Assembly (NCBI GenBank): GCA_020637775.1
Contig: JACKJV010000001.1
Location: forward strand, 558,001 to 622,000
Direction of reading: 5' to 3'
Length of the DNA: 64,000 nucleotides
From: Brucellaceae bacterium
GTDB taxonomy: Bacteria; Pseudomonadota; Alphaproteobacteria; Rhizobiales; Rhizobiaceae
Made by a program: the position numbers and the translations under genes. Below the pieces are notes generated by a model. The model was given only the letters and a program-made list of their open reading frames with translations. It did no database searches and was not told the DNA's origin. How positions within the stretch are numbered: position 1 is the first letter of the stretch; every line of letters starts with the position of its first letter. This document shows positions 9,260 to 17,397 of the stretch, in pieces.

Positions 9260-9877
9260 ATGACCATCCGCGCCCACAAGGGAGACCTGCCGGACCTGTC
9301 CAATTACCAGGTGGAGGCCGTCGCCATCGACACCGAGACGCTGGGCCTGAAGCCCCATCGCGACCGGCTTTGCGTCGTCCAGCTCTCTCCCGGCGACGGC
9401 ACCGCCGACGTGGTGCAGATCGCCAAAGGCCAGACATCGGCGCCGAATATCGAAAGGCTGCTGGCCGATCCGAAGGTCGAGAAGATCTTCCATTTCGGCC
9501 GTTTCGACATCGCGGTGCTCGAACATGCCTTCGGCGTGCGCGCCAATCCGGTTTTCTGCACCAAGATCGCCTCGCGCCTGACGCGCACCTATACCGACCG
9601 CCACGGGCTGAAGGACCTCTGTGCGGAACTGCTCGACGTGCCGCTTTCCAAGCAGCAGCAATCCTCCGACTGGGCCGCGGAAACCCTGTCGCAGGCCCAG
9701 CTCGACTATGCCGCCTCCGATGTCCTCTACCTGCATCGCCTGCGCGACGCGATCACCATGCGCCTTGTGCGGGAAAACCGGTTGGACATGGCCCGCCAGT
9801 GTTTCGATTTCCTGCCCATGCGCGCGCATCTCGACCTGGCCGGCTGGGAAGAAACCGACATTTTCGCCCATAGCTGA
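9260..9877 (+). CDS. rnd: Short ribonuclease D-type 3'-5' exonuclease
   Basis: 205 residues, containing only the DEDDy exonuclease domain. The four acids are visible: DTETLGL (motif I), HFGRFDIAVL (motif II) and the YAASDVLYLH block (motif III with Tyr and Asp). Classical RNase D is about 375 residues and adds HRDC domains; this single-domain form is common in alphaproteobacteria. It probably trims tRNA or other small RNA 3' ends. It is preceded by the GNAT gene with a 16-base gap. Confidence 0.9.
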   Translation: MTIRAHKGDLPDLSNYQVEAVAIDTETLGLKPHRDRLCVVQLSPGDGTADVVQIAKGQTSAPNIERLLADPKVEKIFHFGRFDIAVLEHAFGVRANPVFCTKIASRLTRTYTDRHGLKDLCAELLDVPLSKQQQSSDWAAETLSQAQLDYAASDVLYLHRLRDAITMRLVRENRLDMARQCFDFLPMRAHLDLAGWEETDIFAHS

Positions 9878-9937
9878 GCGGCGGAACCGGCGAATGGGCT
9901 GCGGCCGGAGCATCTTGTCCGGCCCTGGAAGGACGCG

Positions 9938-10828
9938 GTGAACGCAATGGACACGGGCCAGACCCGCACACAAAACGGGGTGACGGCGGGCATCATGCTG
10001 ATGTGCGCCGGCGTCGCCTTTCTCAGCGTCAACGATGCCCTCGCCAAGACCCTGGCTGCCCACTACACCGCGATCCAGATCCTCTTCATCCGCAATCTCA
10101 TCGCCTTTCCCGTCGCCGTGCTGATCGCGCTGCGCCTCGGCGGGCGCAAGGCGCTGCATTCGGCCCGGCCCTTTGCGCATGTGCTGCGTGGGCTCATCTG
10201 GCTTTGCGCCGCGACGCTGTTCTTCACGGGCCTGGGCTATCTTGGCCTGGCCGAGGCCACGGCGCTGATCTTCGTCGCCCCGGTCTTCGTCACCGCGCTG
10301 TCGGCACTGGTGCTGCGCGAGCAGGTGGGCTGGCGGCGCTGGTCGGCGGTGCTGGTTGGCTTTGCCGGGGTTCTCGTCGTCGTGCGCCCGGGCACGGCCG
10401 CCTTCGAACCCGTCTCGCTCTTTCCCGTCGCAACGGCCTTTTTCTACGCCCTGATGATGATCGGCGCGCGCTGGGTCGACCCGCGCGAGAGCATGTGGAC
10501 GCTGATGGTCTGGCTGACCGGGGTGGGCGTCGTGCTCAGCGCGCTGCTGCAACCCCTTGTCTGGGTGACGCCGCGCATGGAGGACCTCTGGCTGTTCGCC
10601 GCCATTGCCCTGTTCGGCACGGTGGGCGTGACCATGATGACCCAGGCTTTCCGCTTCGCGCCCGCCGCCGTCGTCGCGCCCTTCGACTATACCGCGCTGC
10701 TCTGGGCGACGCTGATCGGCTGGCAGGTCTGGGGCGAAATCCCAGACGCGCTGACTTATGTGGGCGCCGCCATCATCGTCGCCTCCGGCATCTACATCGT
10801 CATCCGCGAGCGCCATGCGCAGGGTTAA
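9938..10828 (+). CDS. EamA/DMT superfamily transporter
   Basis: 296 residues with ten hydrophobic helices in two EamA repeats (about 10-145 and 155-290), typical of drug/metabolite exporters. The substrate is unknown. The start is uncertain: GTG at 9938 is 4 bases after AAGGA (9929-9933), and the ATG at 9947 is three codons later. The C-terminus ends in a short basic tail. It lies 60 bases after RNase D and could be transcribed with it. Confidence 0.88.
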   Translation: MNAMDTGQTRTQNGVTAGIMLMCAGVAFLSVNDALAKTLAAHYTAIQILFIRNLIAFPVAVLIALRLGGRKALHSARPFAHVLRGLIWLCAATLFFTGLGYLGLAEATALIFVAPVFVTALSALVLREQVGWRRWSAVLVGFAGVLVVVRPGTAAFEPVSLFPVATAFFYALMMIGARWVDPRESMWTLMVWLTGVGVVLSALLQPLVWVTPRMEDLWLFAAIALFGTVGVTMMTQAFRFAPAAVVAPFDYTALLWATLIGWQVWGEIPDALTYVGAAIIVASGIYIVIRERHAQG

Positions 10829-10886
10829 AAACGCCCGGACCGGATAAAATCCCGCCTTTCGCGTTAATCGTTTTCTGACCATGGAC

Positions 10887-10901
10887 TTAACCGCCCCTTA
10901 A
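10887..10901 (+). promoter_or_regulatory. CtrA-type box upstream of the class A PBP
   Basis: TTAA at 10887-10890, exactly 7 bases, then TTAA at 10898-10901: the full TTAA-N7-TTAA site recognised by the cell-cycle regulator CtrA. The first half continues as TTAACC, the extended half-site. It is 71 bases before the PBP start, a normal distance for a CtrA-activated promoter. Confidence 0.55.
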
Positions 10902-10914
10902 ATCGCCCGATTTA
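10899..10914. repeat. Palindrome overlapping the CtrA-type box
   Basis: TAAATCG, two bases, then CGATTTA: a perfect 7-base-pair inverted repeat. CCC and GGG beyond a one-base bulge could extend it. Its left arm shares the second TTAA of the CtrA-type box. It may be an operator for a second regulator, or an early-transcript hairpin. Confidence 0.4.
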
Positions 10915-10972
10915 GGGTGTTGTCCATGACCCGCTGACAAGGACGGGACGTGCAGGGCAAGGCGGGAGATTC

Positions 10973-13168
10973 ATGGCCAGACGCAGGACGGGCAAGCGCA
11001 TAGAGCCTGAATTCGAGAAGGCAACCGGGCGCAAGCGCGCCCTGTCGGTCTCCCAGGATGATCGCGTGCTGCCGGCGCGAAGCCGCAAACCGGCTTCGGG
11101 CAAGGGCCGCAGGAAGGCAGGGGGAGCGCGCAAGTCCCGCAGCGCGGGCAAGCGGCGCGGCCTTTTCGGCCTGCTGCGCGGCGCGATCTACTGGTCGCTC
11201 ATCCTGGCCATCTGGGGCGGTATCGGGCTGGCCGGCATCGTCGCCTGGTACGGCGCCAAGATGCCGTCCGCCACCACCTGGGAAGTTCCCGCACGACCGC
11301 CCAACGTCAAGATCGTCTCCGTCGACGGCCGGCTGATCGCCAATCGCGGCATGACTGGCGGCGAGGCCGTCGGCCTGCACGAGATGTCGCCCTATATTCC
11401 GCAGGCCGTCATCGCCATCGAGGACCGGCGCTTCTATTCCCATTTCGGTATCGACCCGCTGGGGCTGGCCCGCGCCATGGCTTCCAATATTGCCTCTGGC
11501 AAGCTGCGCCAGGGTGGCTCCACGCTGACCCAGCAGCTTGCCAAGAACATGTTCCTGTCGCCGGCCCGCACCATCGAGCGCAAGGTGCAGGAAGTCCTGC
11601 TGGCGCTGTGGCTGGAGCATGAGCATACCAAGGACCAGATCCTCACCATGTATCTCAACCGGGTCTATTTCGGGTCCGGCGCCTATGGTGTGGAGGCGGC
11701 ATCGCGGCGCTATTTCGGCAAGCCCGCGCGCGATGTCTCCCTGGCCGAAGCGGCGCTTCTGGCCGGCCTTCTGAAGGCCCCGTCGCGCCTTTCGCCGGCC
11801 CGTGATCCGAAGGCGGCGGAAGAGCGCGCGAGACTGGTCATCGCGGCCATGCGCGAACAGGGCATGATCGGCGAGACGGAATATGCGGTGGCCATGAAAG
11901 CGCCGGCCACCCGTGCCGCCGCCTATTGGACAGGATCGGAGAACTATGTCGCCGACCGCGTGATGGAGGAATTGCCGGGGCTGATCGGCGACGTGAACCA
12001 GGACGTGGTGGTCGATACCACGCTCGACCTGACGCTGCAGAAACTGGCCGAAAACTCCATTCGCGAGCTGATCGCCAGGAACGGCAAGGCGCGCCGCGTC
12101 AGCCAGGGCGCGCTGGTCTCCATCGACGGTTCGGGCGCCGTGCGCGCCATGGTCGGCGGCTATGACTACGCCAATTCGCAGTTCGACCGCGCCACGGAAG
12201 CGCGCCGCCAGCCGGGCTCGACCTTCAAGCCCTTTGTCTATCTCGCCGCACTGGAAAACGGCCGCAGACCGGACAGCGTGCGCACCGACGCACCAGTGCG
12301 GATCGGCAAGTGGACGCCGGAAAATTACGGCGGCAAGTATTTCGGCAAGGTGACGCTGGCCACCGCGCTGAAGAAGTCGCTGAACTCGGTGGCCGCCCAG
12401 CTCGCCCAGGAGGTGGGGCCGAAGACGGTGGCGGAAGTGGCCCACCGCATGGGTATCGAATCGGACCTCGCGGCCAATGCCTCCATCGCGCTCGGCACGT
12501 CGGAAGTCACGCCGCTGGAACTGACGGCGGCCTATGTGCCCTTCGTCAATGGCGGCTACCGGCCCGACATCCATGTCATCCGCCGCGTGACCACCATGGA
12601 CGGCAAGGTGATCTACGAACAGAAGGGCGCGGCGCCGCGCGTGGTCCGGCCCGAATATGTCGCGATGATGAATACCATGATGCATGGCACCGTGGAGGAC
12701 GGGACAGCGCGCAGCGCCGATTTCGGCTGGCCGGCCGCCGGCAAGACCGGCACGACGCAGAACTCCCGGGATGCGTGGTTTGTCGGCTATACATCCAACC
12801 TCGTCACCGGTGTCTGGTTCGGCAATGACGATGGTACGCCGATGAAGGGTGTGACCGGCGGTTCACTGCCGGCAAAGGCGTGGAAGACCTTCATGCAGGC
12901 CGCCCATGAGGGCCTGCCGAAGGCCCCGCTGCGCGGCATGTGGACACCGGATCCCGCAGCCGGCGACGACATCCGCCCTGTGGCGCCCGTCGGGGGCCGC
13001 GAGAACCTGCCCATGGCCGGCGCGCCGAGGCCACCCGCCGCTGTGGGCGGCCGCAACGGGACCGCGGACGACCGCACCGCTTCCGTCAATCGCCCCGTGC
13101 CGAAGGTCGGCGTGGGCGAAGAACCCCGCAACGTGGGCTCGATCCTCGACGTGATCCTCGGACGGTAA
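10973..13168 (+). CDS. Class A penicillin-binding protein (PBP1a type)
   Basis: 731 residues. It polymerises and cross-links peptidoglycan at the outer face of the inner membrane. A 60-residue Arg/Lys-rich cytoplasmic tail is followed by one membrane anchor (about 66-92). The glycosyltransferase domain has EDRRFYSHFG with catalytic Glu150 and QGGSTLTQQL at about 180-189. The transpeptidase has STFK with nucleophile Ser416, SLN at 469-471 and KTG at 591-593. The C-terminal 50 residues are Pro/Gly-rich and probably disordered. A CtrA-type box and palindrome lie upstream, suggesting cell-cycle control. The gene is convergent with the DsrE-like gene. Confidence 0.95.
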   Translation: MARRRTGKRIEPEFEKATGRKRALSVSQDDRVLPARSRKPASGKGRRKAGGARKSRSAGKRRGLFGLLRGAIYWSLILAIWGGIGLAGIVAWYGAKMPSATTWEVPARPPNVKIVSVDGRLIANRGMTGGEAVGLHEMSPYIPQAVIAIEDRRFYSHFGIDPLGLARAMASNIASGKLRQGGSTLTQQLAKNMFLSPARTIERKVQEVLLALWLEHEHTKDQILTMYLNRVYFGSGAYGVEAASRRYFGKPARDVSLAEAALLAGLLKAPSRLSPARDPKAAEERARLVIAAMREQGMIGETEYAVAMKAPATRAAAYWTGSENYVADRVMEELPGLIGDVNQDVVVDTTLDLTLQKLAENSIRELIARNGKARRVSQGALVSIDGSGAVRAMVGGYDYANSQFDRATEARRQPGSTFKPFVYLAALENGRRPDSVRTDAPVRIGKWTPENYGGKYFGKVTLATALKKSLNSVAAQLAQEVGPKTVAEVAHRMGIESDLAANASIALGTSEVTPLELTAAYVPFVNGGYRPDIHVIRRVTTMDGKVIYEQKGAAPRVVRPEYVAMMNTMMHGTVEDGTARSADFGWPAAGKTGTTQNSRDAWFVGYTSNLVTGVWFGNDDGTPMKGVTGGSLPAKAWKTFMQAAHEGLPKAPLRGMWTPDPAAGDDIRPVAPVGGRENLPMAGAPRPPAAVGGRNGTADDRTASVNRPVPKVGVGEEPRNVGSILDVILGR

Positions 13169-13181
13169 CGGGGGCCATGGA

Positions 13182-13208
13182 GGCCGGGCCGGCAGGCCGG
13201 CCCGGGCC
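13182..13208. terminator. GC-only hairpin between convergent genes
   Basis: GGCCGGGCCGGC at 13182-13193 pairs with 13196-13208, with one extra G as a bulge. It lies between the PBP stop and the DsrE-like stop. It has no T-run on either side, so it is at best a weak intrinsic terminator. Confidence 0.3.
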
Positions 13209-13255
13209 GTGGCGGGTTCACGTTTGCCGTGCCTGTCGTGCAGCAGGCCTGCCGT

Positions 13256-13714
13256 CTACCAGGACAGCGTTTTCATGGCAGGATCGAACAGGTAGCCTTC
13301 GATCACAGGCCAGGAGCCCATCTGGACGCCGTCGATGTAATCGTCGCGGGTCAATCCGGCGGCTGCCGAACACGCCTGGCACATCAGCACAATGCCGCCG
13401 TCCTCCATGAAGGCGGTCAACATGTCCTGGATCGACGCATTCTGTTCCCGCATCAACCCGTGCACGTGGGAGGCACGTTTCTTGTCTGCCAGATAGACGC
13501 CTCGTACATTCAGCCAGATGACGACAGGCTTGTGATCGTTTTTCAACGCTTTCTGATGGGCAAACATGATCGCCTTGGCGGCTGCCCAGGTATCATCGGT
13601 GGTGAGATTGACGAAAAGGCCGGGCCTGGCGTCCTGCGCCTGTACGCCAACAGCGGGCATGAAGCTTGCCAACACGAAAACGGCGGCAGCAATTACGGTT
13701 TTGAGGAAGTTCAT
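13256..13714 (-). CDS. Exported DsrE-family protein
   Basis: 152 residues. A signal peptide (MNFLKTVIAAAVFVLASFMP, cleavage near AQA) sends it to the periplasm. The mature part resembles DsrE/DsrF-like sulfur-relay folds: VNLTTDD, a VIWLNVRGVYLA strand, and a conserved cysteine in VLMCQACSAAAG. The two cysteines in CQAC could carry sulfur or metal. The start at 13714 has AAGGA 7 bases before it. A small CxxC exported protein is encoded 108 bases upstream on the same strand. The function is inferred from family only. Confidence 0.8.
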   Translation of the reverse strand: MNFLKTVIAAAVFVLASFMPAVGVQAQDARPGLFVNLTTDDTWAAAKAIMFAHQKALKNDHKPVVIWLNVRGVYLADKKRASHVHGLMREQNASIQDMLTAFMEDGGIVLMCQACSAAAGLTRDDYIDGVQMGSWPVIEGYLFDPAMKTLSW

Positions 13715-13822
13715 CTTATGGTCCTTGCGATGGAATCCGTCGTCGGAACGCGTCATGCACCAGCTTGGTGGCAAGCCATTCGTCCCGATGGTGATCTCGC
13801 GGGCTTGCGCTGCGAAACCGGT

Positions 13823-14209
13823 TCAGATCGCAATCGAAGGAGGACCTTGGCTGGGTGGCAGCAGCCTTCGGGGCAAGGAGGTGCGATGCGTTGTTTCGAC
13901 CGGAAACAACGGCACGGCAACCGGAACAAGCGGAGGATTTCCGTACCGGCAGGGCAATGCGAGTGCGATTGATCCGGCGATCCGACAGAACTCGCAGGCC
14001 TCGGCCCGGCCCGCCTTTCCACCCGGGGCACCATTGCCGGTCCCGAAGCAGATGACCGGCAGCGAGCCATCCGGCAATTCATAGGCGGAGAGATCGAAAG
14101 GCTGCCAAGCCGACAGAGCGACAGGCTTGTGGGCGAAGGAGACCAGCAGGAGCGAAACAACAATTGCTGCCCGCAAAAACAACCCGAATGCAATGTCCCC
14201 AAGCCGCAT
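13823..14209 (-). CDS. Small exported CxxC protein (DUF2946-like)
   Basis: 128 residues. A hydrophobic N-terminus (about 8-26, LFLRAAIVVSLLLVSFAH) looks like a signal peptide or anchor. It is followed by a segment ending in CEFCRIAGSIALALP, then a Pro-rich tail. This layout resembles DUF2946-type proteins, some of which lie near copper genes; I am not certain of the assignment. A strong GGGGAGG ribosome-binding site lies 4 bases before the ATG at 14209. It sits between the PAS-LuxR regulator and the DsrE-like gene on the same strand. Confidence 0.6.
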   Translation of the reverse strand: MRLGDIAFGLFLRAAIVVSLLLVSFAHKPVALSAWQPFDLSAYELPDGSLPVICFGTGNGAPGGKAGRAEACEFCRIAGSIALALPCRYGNPPLVPVAVPLFPVETTHRTSLPRRLLPPSQGPPSIAI

Positions 14210-14304
14210 GACGCCTCCCCTGCCGAGGCCTAGCAAGCACGCTTCGACATTGAAAGCGCCAAGATGCCGCATCGGGAAAGCCGGCTCCCGACGCGGGCGC
14301 TCCA

Positions 14305-14877
14305 TCAACCGCCCGGCATGCCGCCGACATGGCTGAGAAGCTCCGCCACATTGGCCGCCTGGAACTTCTTCAGGAGCTTGGCCCGGTAGGTCTCCACCGT
14401 GCGCGGCGAGATGTCGATCAGCCGGGCGATCTCCTTGGAAGTGCGGCCCTCGCCCAGATGCATGATGATCTGCCGCTCGCGGGTTGTCAGGCGCACCACC
14501 GGGCGCTCGTGCGACAGGTCGGCGAAACTCCACACCGCCTTGGCCAGCGGGTCGCCGGCTTCCGTCAGCGTGCGCCCGCGCACCCGGCACCAGAACAGCG
14601 AACCGTCGGTGCGCGCCATGATGCGCTCGTCGGAATAGCGGTTCATTTCGCGCAACGGGCCCACGCCCACCTCGCGAATGGCCACGAATTCCTCGAAGGA
14701 GGGATAGAGTATGGCGAAGGACTGGTCGAGCAAGGTCTCGCGCCTGTGCCCGAACATCTCTGCAAAGGCCGGATTGCAAGCGCGGATGATCCGGTTTTCG
14801 GTCATCACGATGCCGATCGGTGCCATTTCATAGGCGATCCGATCCAGCTCTCTTGCGTGGTTTTGCGCCTCTGTCAT
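14305..14877 (-). CDS. PAS-LuxR transcriptional regulator
   Basis: 190 residues. An N-terminal PAS domain (about 10-120: YEMAPIGIVMTENRIIRACNPAFAEM) is joined to a LuxR/FixJ helix-turn-helix (about 130-185: LTTRERQIIMHLGEGRTSKEIARLI, then SPRTVETYRAKLLKKF). There is no receiver domain, so it is not a classical response regulator; the PAS domain may sense a ligand directly. It is divergent from the ligase/ABC operon at 14999, with 121 bases between the start codons, and is the obvious candidate regulator of that operon. The start at 14877 is the ATG just before the PAS domain. Confidence 0.87.
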   Translation of the reverse strand: MTEAQNHARELDRIAYEMAPIGIVMTENRIIRACNPAFAEMFGHRRETLLDQSFAILYPSFEEFVAIREVGVGPLREMNRYSDERIMARTDGSLFWCRVRGRTLTEAGDPLAKAVWSFADLSHERPVVRLTTRERQIIMHLGEGRTSKEIARLIDISPRTVETYRAKLLKKFQAANVAELLSHVGGMPGG

Positions 14878-14998
14878 GCGTGTTTCTACGGTCTTGCGCG
14901 ATTGCCCTGCTCCATCTGATAGTATGCTTATACGGTGAACGGCAAAGAAGAAATGCGGGTCCAGCCCGCCAAACGCGCCGTCAGGGAGGAAATTCGGC

Positions 14999-16537
14999 AT
15001 GAACCTGGCCCATTGGCTGGTCAGAAGCGCTTGCGTGTCGCCACGCAGCCCCGCCCTGCTGAAGGGCACGGACGTGATCGCGGACTATGCCGCCTTCGCG
15101 CGCTCGGCAGGCAGCATCGCCGCTGTTTTGGCCGCCGATCATGGCGTGCAACCCGGCGACCGCGTGGCGATCTTCGCGAAGAACTGCACCGAATATCTCG
15201 AACTCATGTGGGGCGTCTGGTTCGCCGGCGCGGCTGTCGTGCCGGTCAATGCCAAGCTGCACCCGAAGGAAGCGGCCTGGATCATGGCCGATTCCGGTGC
15301 GCGCATCGCCTTCGTCACGGCGGCCCTCGGGGCGGAGCTGGATGCCGTGCGCCCGGAAAGCCTGCAAACGCTGGTCGACATGGACACGCATGCCTTCGAT
15401 GCCATGCGAACCCATGAGCCGGTGGCCGCTCCGGCGGACCGCGCGCCGGACGATCTGGCCTGGCTGTTCTACACGTCCGGCACCACCGGCAAGCCCAAGG
15501 GCGTGATGATCACCCACGCCAATATCCAGGCCATGGTGCTGGGCTATTTCGCCAATATCGACGAGGTCTATGCCGCCGATTGCGCGCTGTATGCCGCGCC
15601 CATCAGCCACGGCGCGGGGCTCTATTGCGTGCAGCACGTCCTCAAAGGCGCACGCCATTGCGTGCCGCCATCGGCCGGTTTCGAGCCGGCGGAAATCCTC
15701 GATCTCGCCCGAAGGCTGGACCATGTCCACATGTTCGCCGCACCCACCATGGTCAAGCGGCTCGTGGACCATGCCAGGCGTGCCGGAGAGACCGGCCGGG
15801 GCATCCGCACCATCGTCTATGGCGGCGGACCGATGTATCTGGCCGACATCATCGACGCCGTGGATGTGCTGGGGCCGCGCTTCGCGCAGCTCTACGGGCA
15901 GGGCGAAAGCCCCATGTGCATCACCGGGATGACGCGCGCCATGGTGGCCGATCGCGCCCATCCGCGCTGGCGCGAGCGCCTCGCCTCCACCGGCATCGCG
16001 CAGGCCTGCGTGGAAGTGCGCATTGCCGATGACGATGGCCGGACCCTGCCTGTTGGCGAGACCGGCGAAGTTCTGGTGCGCGGCGCGTCGGTGATGAAGG
16101 GATACTGGAACAATCCGGATGCCAACGCGAAGACGCTGCGCGACGGCTGGCTGTGGACCGGCGACATGGGGGCGGTGGACGAGGACGGTTTCCTGACGCT
16201 CAAGGACCGCTCCAAGGATCTCATCATCTCCGGCGGCACGAATATCTATCCGCGCGAGGTGGAAGAGGCGCTGCTCACCCATCCGGCCGTTTCGGAGGTC
16301 TCCGTTGTGGGCGCGCCGCATCCCGAATGGGGCGAGGAGGTCGTGGCCTTCGTCGTGCTGGCGGAAGGGACGGTGGCGGACGAAAAGGCGCTCGACGCCC
16401 ATTGCCTCGACCAGATCGCACGGTTCAAGCGGCCCAAGTGCTACCGCTTCGTCGAGGCGCTGCCCAAGAACAACTATGGCAAGGTGCTGAAGACGGAACT
16501 GCGCACCTGGCTCACCAAGGAACATGAAGGAGCCTGA
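14999..16537 (+). CDS. AMP-dependent acyl-CoA ligase
   Basis: 512 residues, ANL superfamily. It activates a carboxylic acid to acyl-AMP and then acyl-CoA. The ATP loop YTSGTTGKPKG is at residues 158-168; the family motifs YGQGE, the hinge WLWTGDMG and DRSKDLIISGGTNIYP follow, and the C-terminal catalytic lysine motif (KNNYGKVLKTEL) is kept. Length fits medium- or short-chain acyl-CoA synthetases rather than acetyl-CoA synthetase (about 650). It is the first gene of an operon with an SDR (3 bases on), an ABC importer and a hydrolase. The substrate is unknown. GGGAGGAAA upstream is a good ribosome-binding site. Confidence 0.9.
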   Translation: MNLAHWLVRSACVSPRSPALLKGTDVIADYAAFARSAGSIAAVLAADHGVQPGDRVAIFAKNCTEYLELMWGVWFAGAAVVPVNAKLHPKEAAWIMADSGARIAFVTAALGAELDAVRPESLQTLVDMDTHAFDAMRTHEPVAAPADRAPDDLAWLFYTSGTTGKPKGVMITHANIQAMVLGYFANIDEVYAADCALYAAPISHGAGLYCVQHVLKGARHCVPPSAGFEPAEILDLARRLDHVHMFAAPTMVKRLVDHARRAGETGRGIRTIVYGGGPMYLADIIDAVDVLGPRFAQLYGQGESPMCITGMTRAMVADRAHPRWRERLASTGIAQACVEVRIADDDGRTLPVGETGEVLVRGASVMKGYWNNPDANAKTLRDGWLWTGDMGAVDEDGFLTLKDRSKDLIISGGTNIYPREVEEALLTHPAVSEVSVVGAPHPEWGEEVVAFVVLAEGTVADEKALDAHCLDQIARFKRPKCYRFVEALPKNNYGKVLKTELRTWLTKEHEGA

Positions 16538-16539
16538 GA

Positions 16540-17343
16540 ATGGGTCATCTTTCAGGACGCACCGCGCTCGTCACCGGCTCGGTCCAGGGCATCGGCCTCG
16601 CCATCGCGAAGGCGCTGGCCGGCGAAGGCGTGCGCATCGCGCTGCACGGGCTGGCCAGCCCGGAAGAGGCTGCCGCCGCCGAACAGGCCTGCCGTGGCGC
16701 CGGGGCGCCGGAAACACGATTCTTCGATGCCGACATGCGTGACGTGGCCGCCATCGACGCCATGATGGAAGCCGCCGCGGCCTGGGGGCCGATCGACATT
16801 CTCGTCAACAATGCCGGTATCCAGAAGACGGTGCCGATCGGTGAGGCGACCGCGGAAATCTGGGATGCCATCATCGCGGTCAACCTGTCCGGGGCCTTCC
16901 ACACCATGCGCCACGCGCTGCCGGGCATGGGCGAACGCGGCTTTGGCCGGGTCGTCAACATCGCCTCGGTGCATGGCCTGGTCGCCTCGAAGGACAAGGC
17001 GCCCTACGTGGCGTCGAAGTTCGGGCTGGTCGGCATGAGCAAGGTCGCCGCGCTCGAATATGCCGCCTGCGGCAACCGTGAGACCGGCGGCGTCACGGTC
17101 AACTGCATATGCCCCGGCTGGACGGAAACCGCCATCATCGAGCCGCAGGTGGCCGCCCGCGCCGCCGAACATGGCGGCGACAGGGCTGCCGGCATTGCCA
17201 GCCTTCTGGCCGAGAAACAGCCGAGCCAGCGCACGTCCGATCCGTCCGAGATCGGCGCGCTGGCGGCCTGGCTGTGCCATGCCCAGGCACACAATATCAC
17301 TGGCGCATCCTTCCCCGTGGACGGGGGCTGGACCGCCCAATGA
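16540..17343 (+). CDS. SDR oxidoreductase, 3-hydroxybutyrate-dehydrogenase-like
   Basis: 267 residues. The N-terminal cofactor motif is TGSVQGIGLAIA and the NNAG motif is present. The catalytic Ser lies in NIASVHGLVAS, and Tyr and Lys lie in YVASKFG. The SVHGLVAS(K)KAPYVASK environment and the overall length match D-3-hydroxybutyrate dehydrogenases, which interconvert 3-hydroxybutyrate and acetoacetate with NAD. It starts 2 bases after the ligase stop, so the two are translationally linked. Other 3-hydroxyacids remain possible substrates. Confidence 0.85.
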   Translation: MGHLSGRTALVTGSVQGIGLAIAKALAGEGVRIALHGLASPEEAAAAEQACRGAGAPETRFFDADMRDVAAIDAMMEAAAAWGPIDILVNNAGIQKTVPIGEATAEIWDAIIAVNLSGAFHTMRHALPGMGERGFGRVVNIASVHGLVASKDKAPYVASKFGLVGMSKVAALEYAACGNRETGGVTVNCICPGWTETAIIEPQVAARAAEHGGDRAAGIASLLAEKQPSQRTSDPSEIGALAAWLCHAQAHNITGASFPVDGGWTAQ

Positions 17344-17397
17344 TGAGCGCGCCGGAGGTCCGGCGTGCTCCGCGCTTCTGACAGGAGGAGACATCGC

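Noticed and set aside
14935..15020. Short frame starting GTG 14935 before the ligase, a possible leader peptide.
   Set aside because: It overlaps the ligase start in another frame and shows no codon bias, run of special codons or ribosome-binding site.
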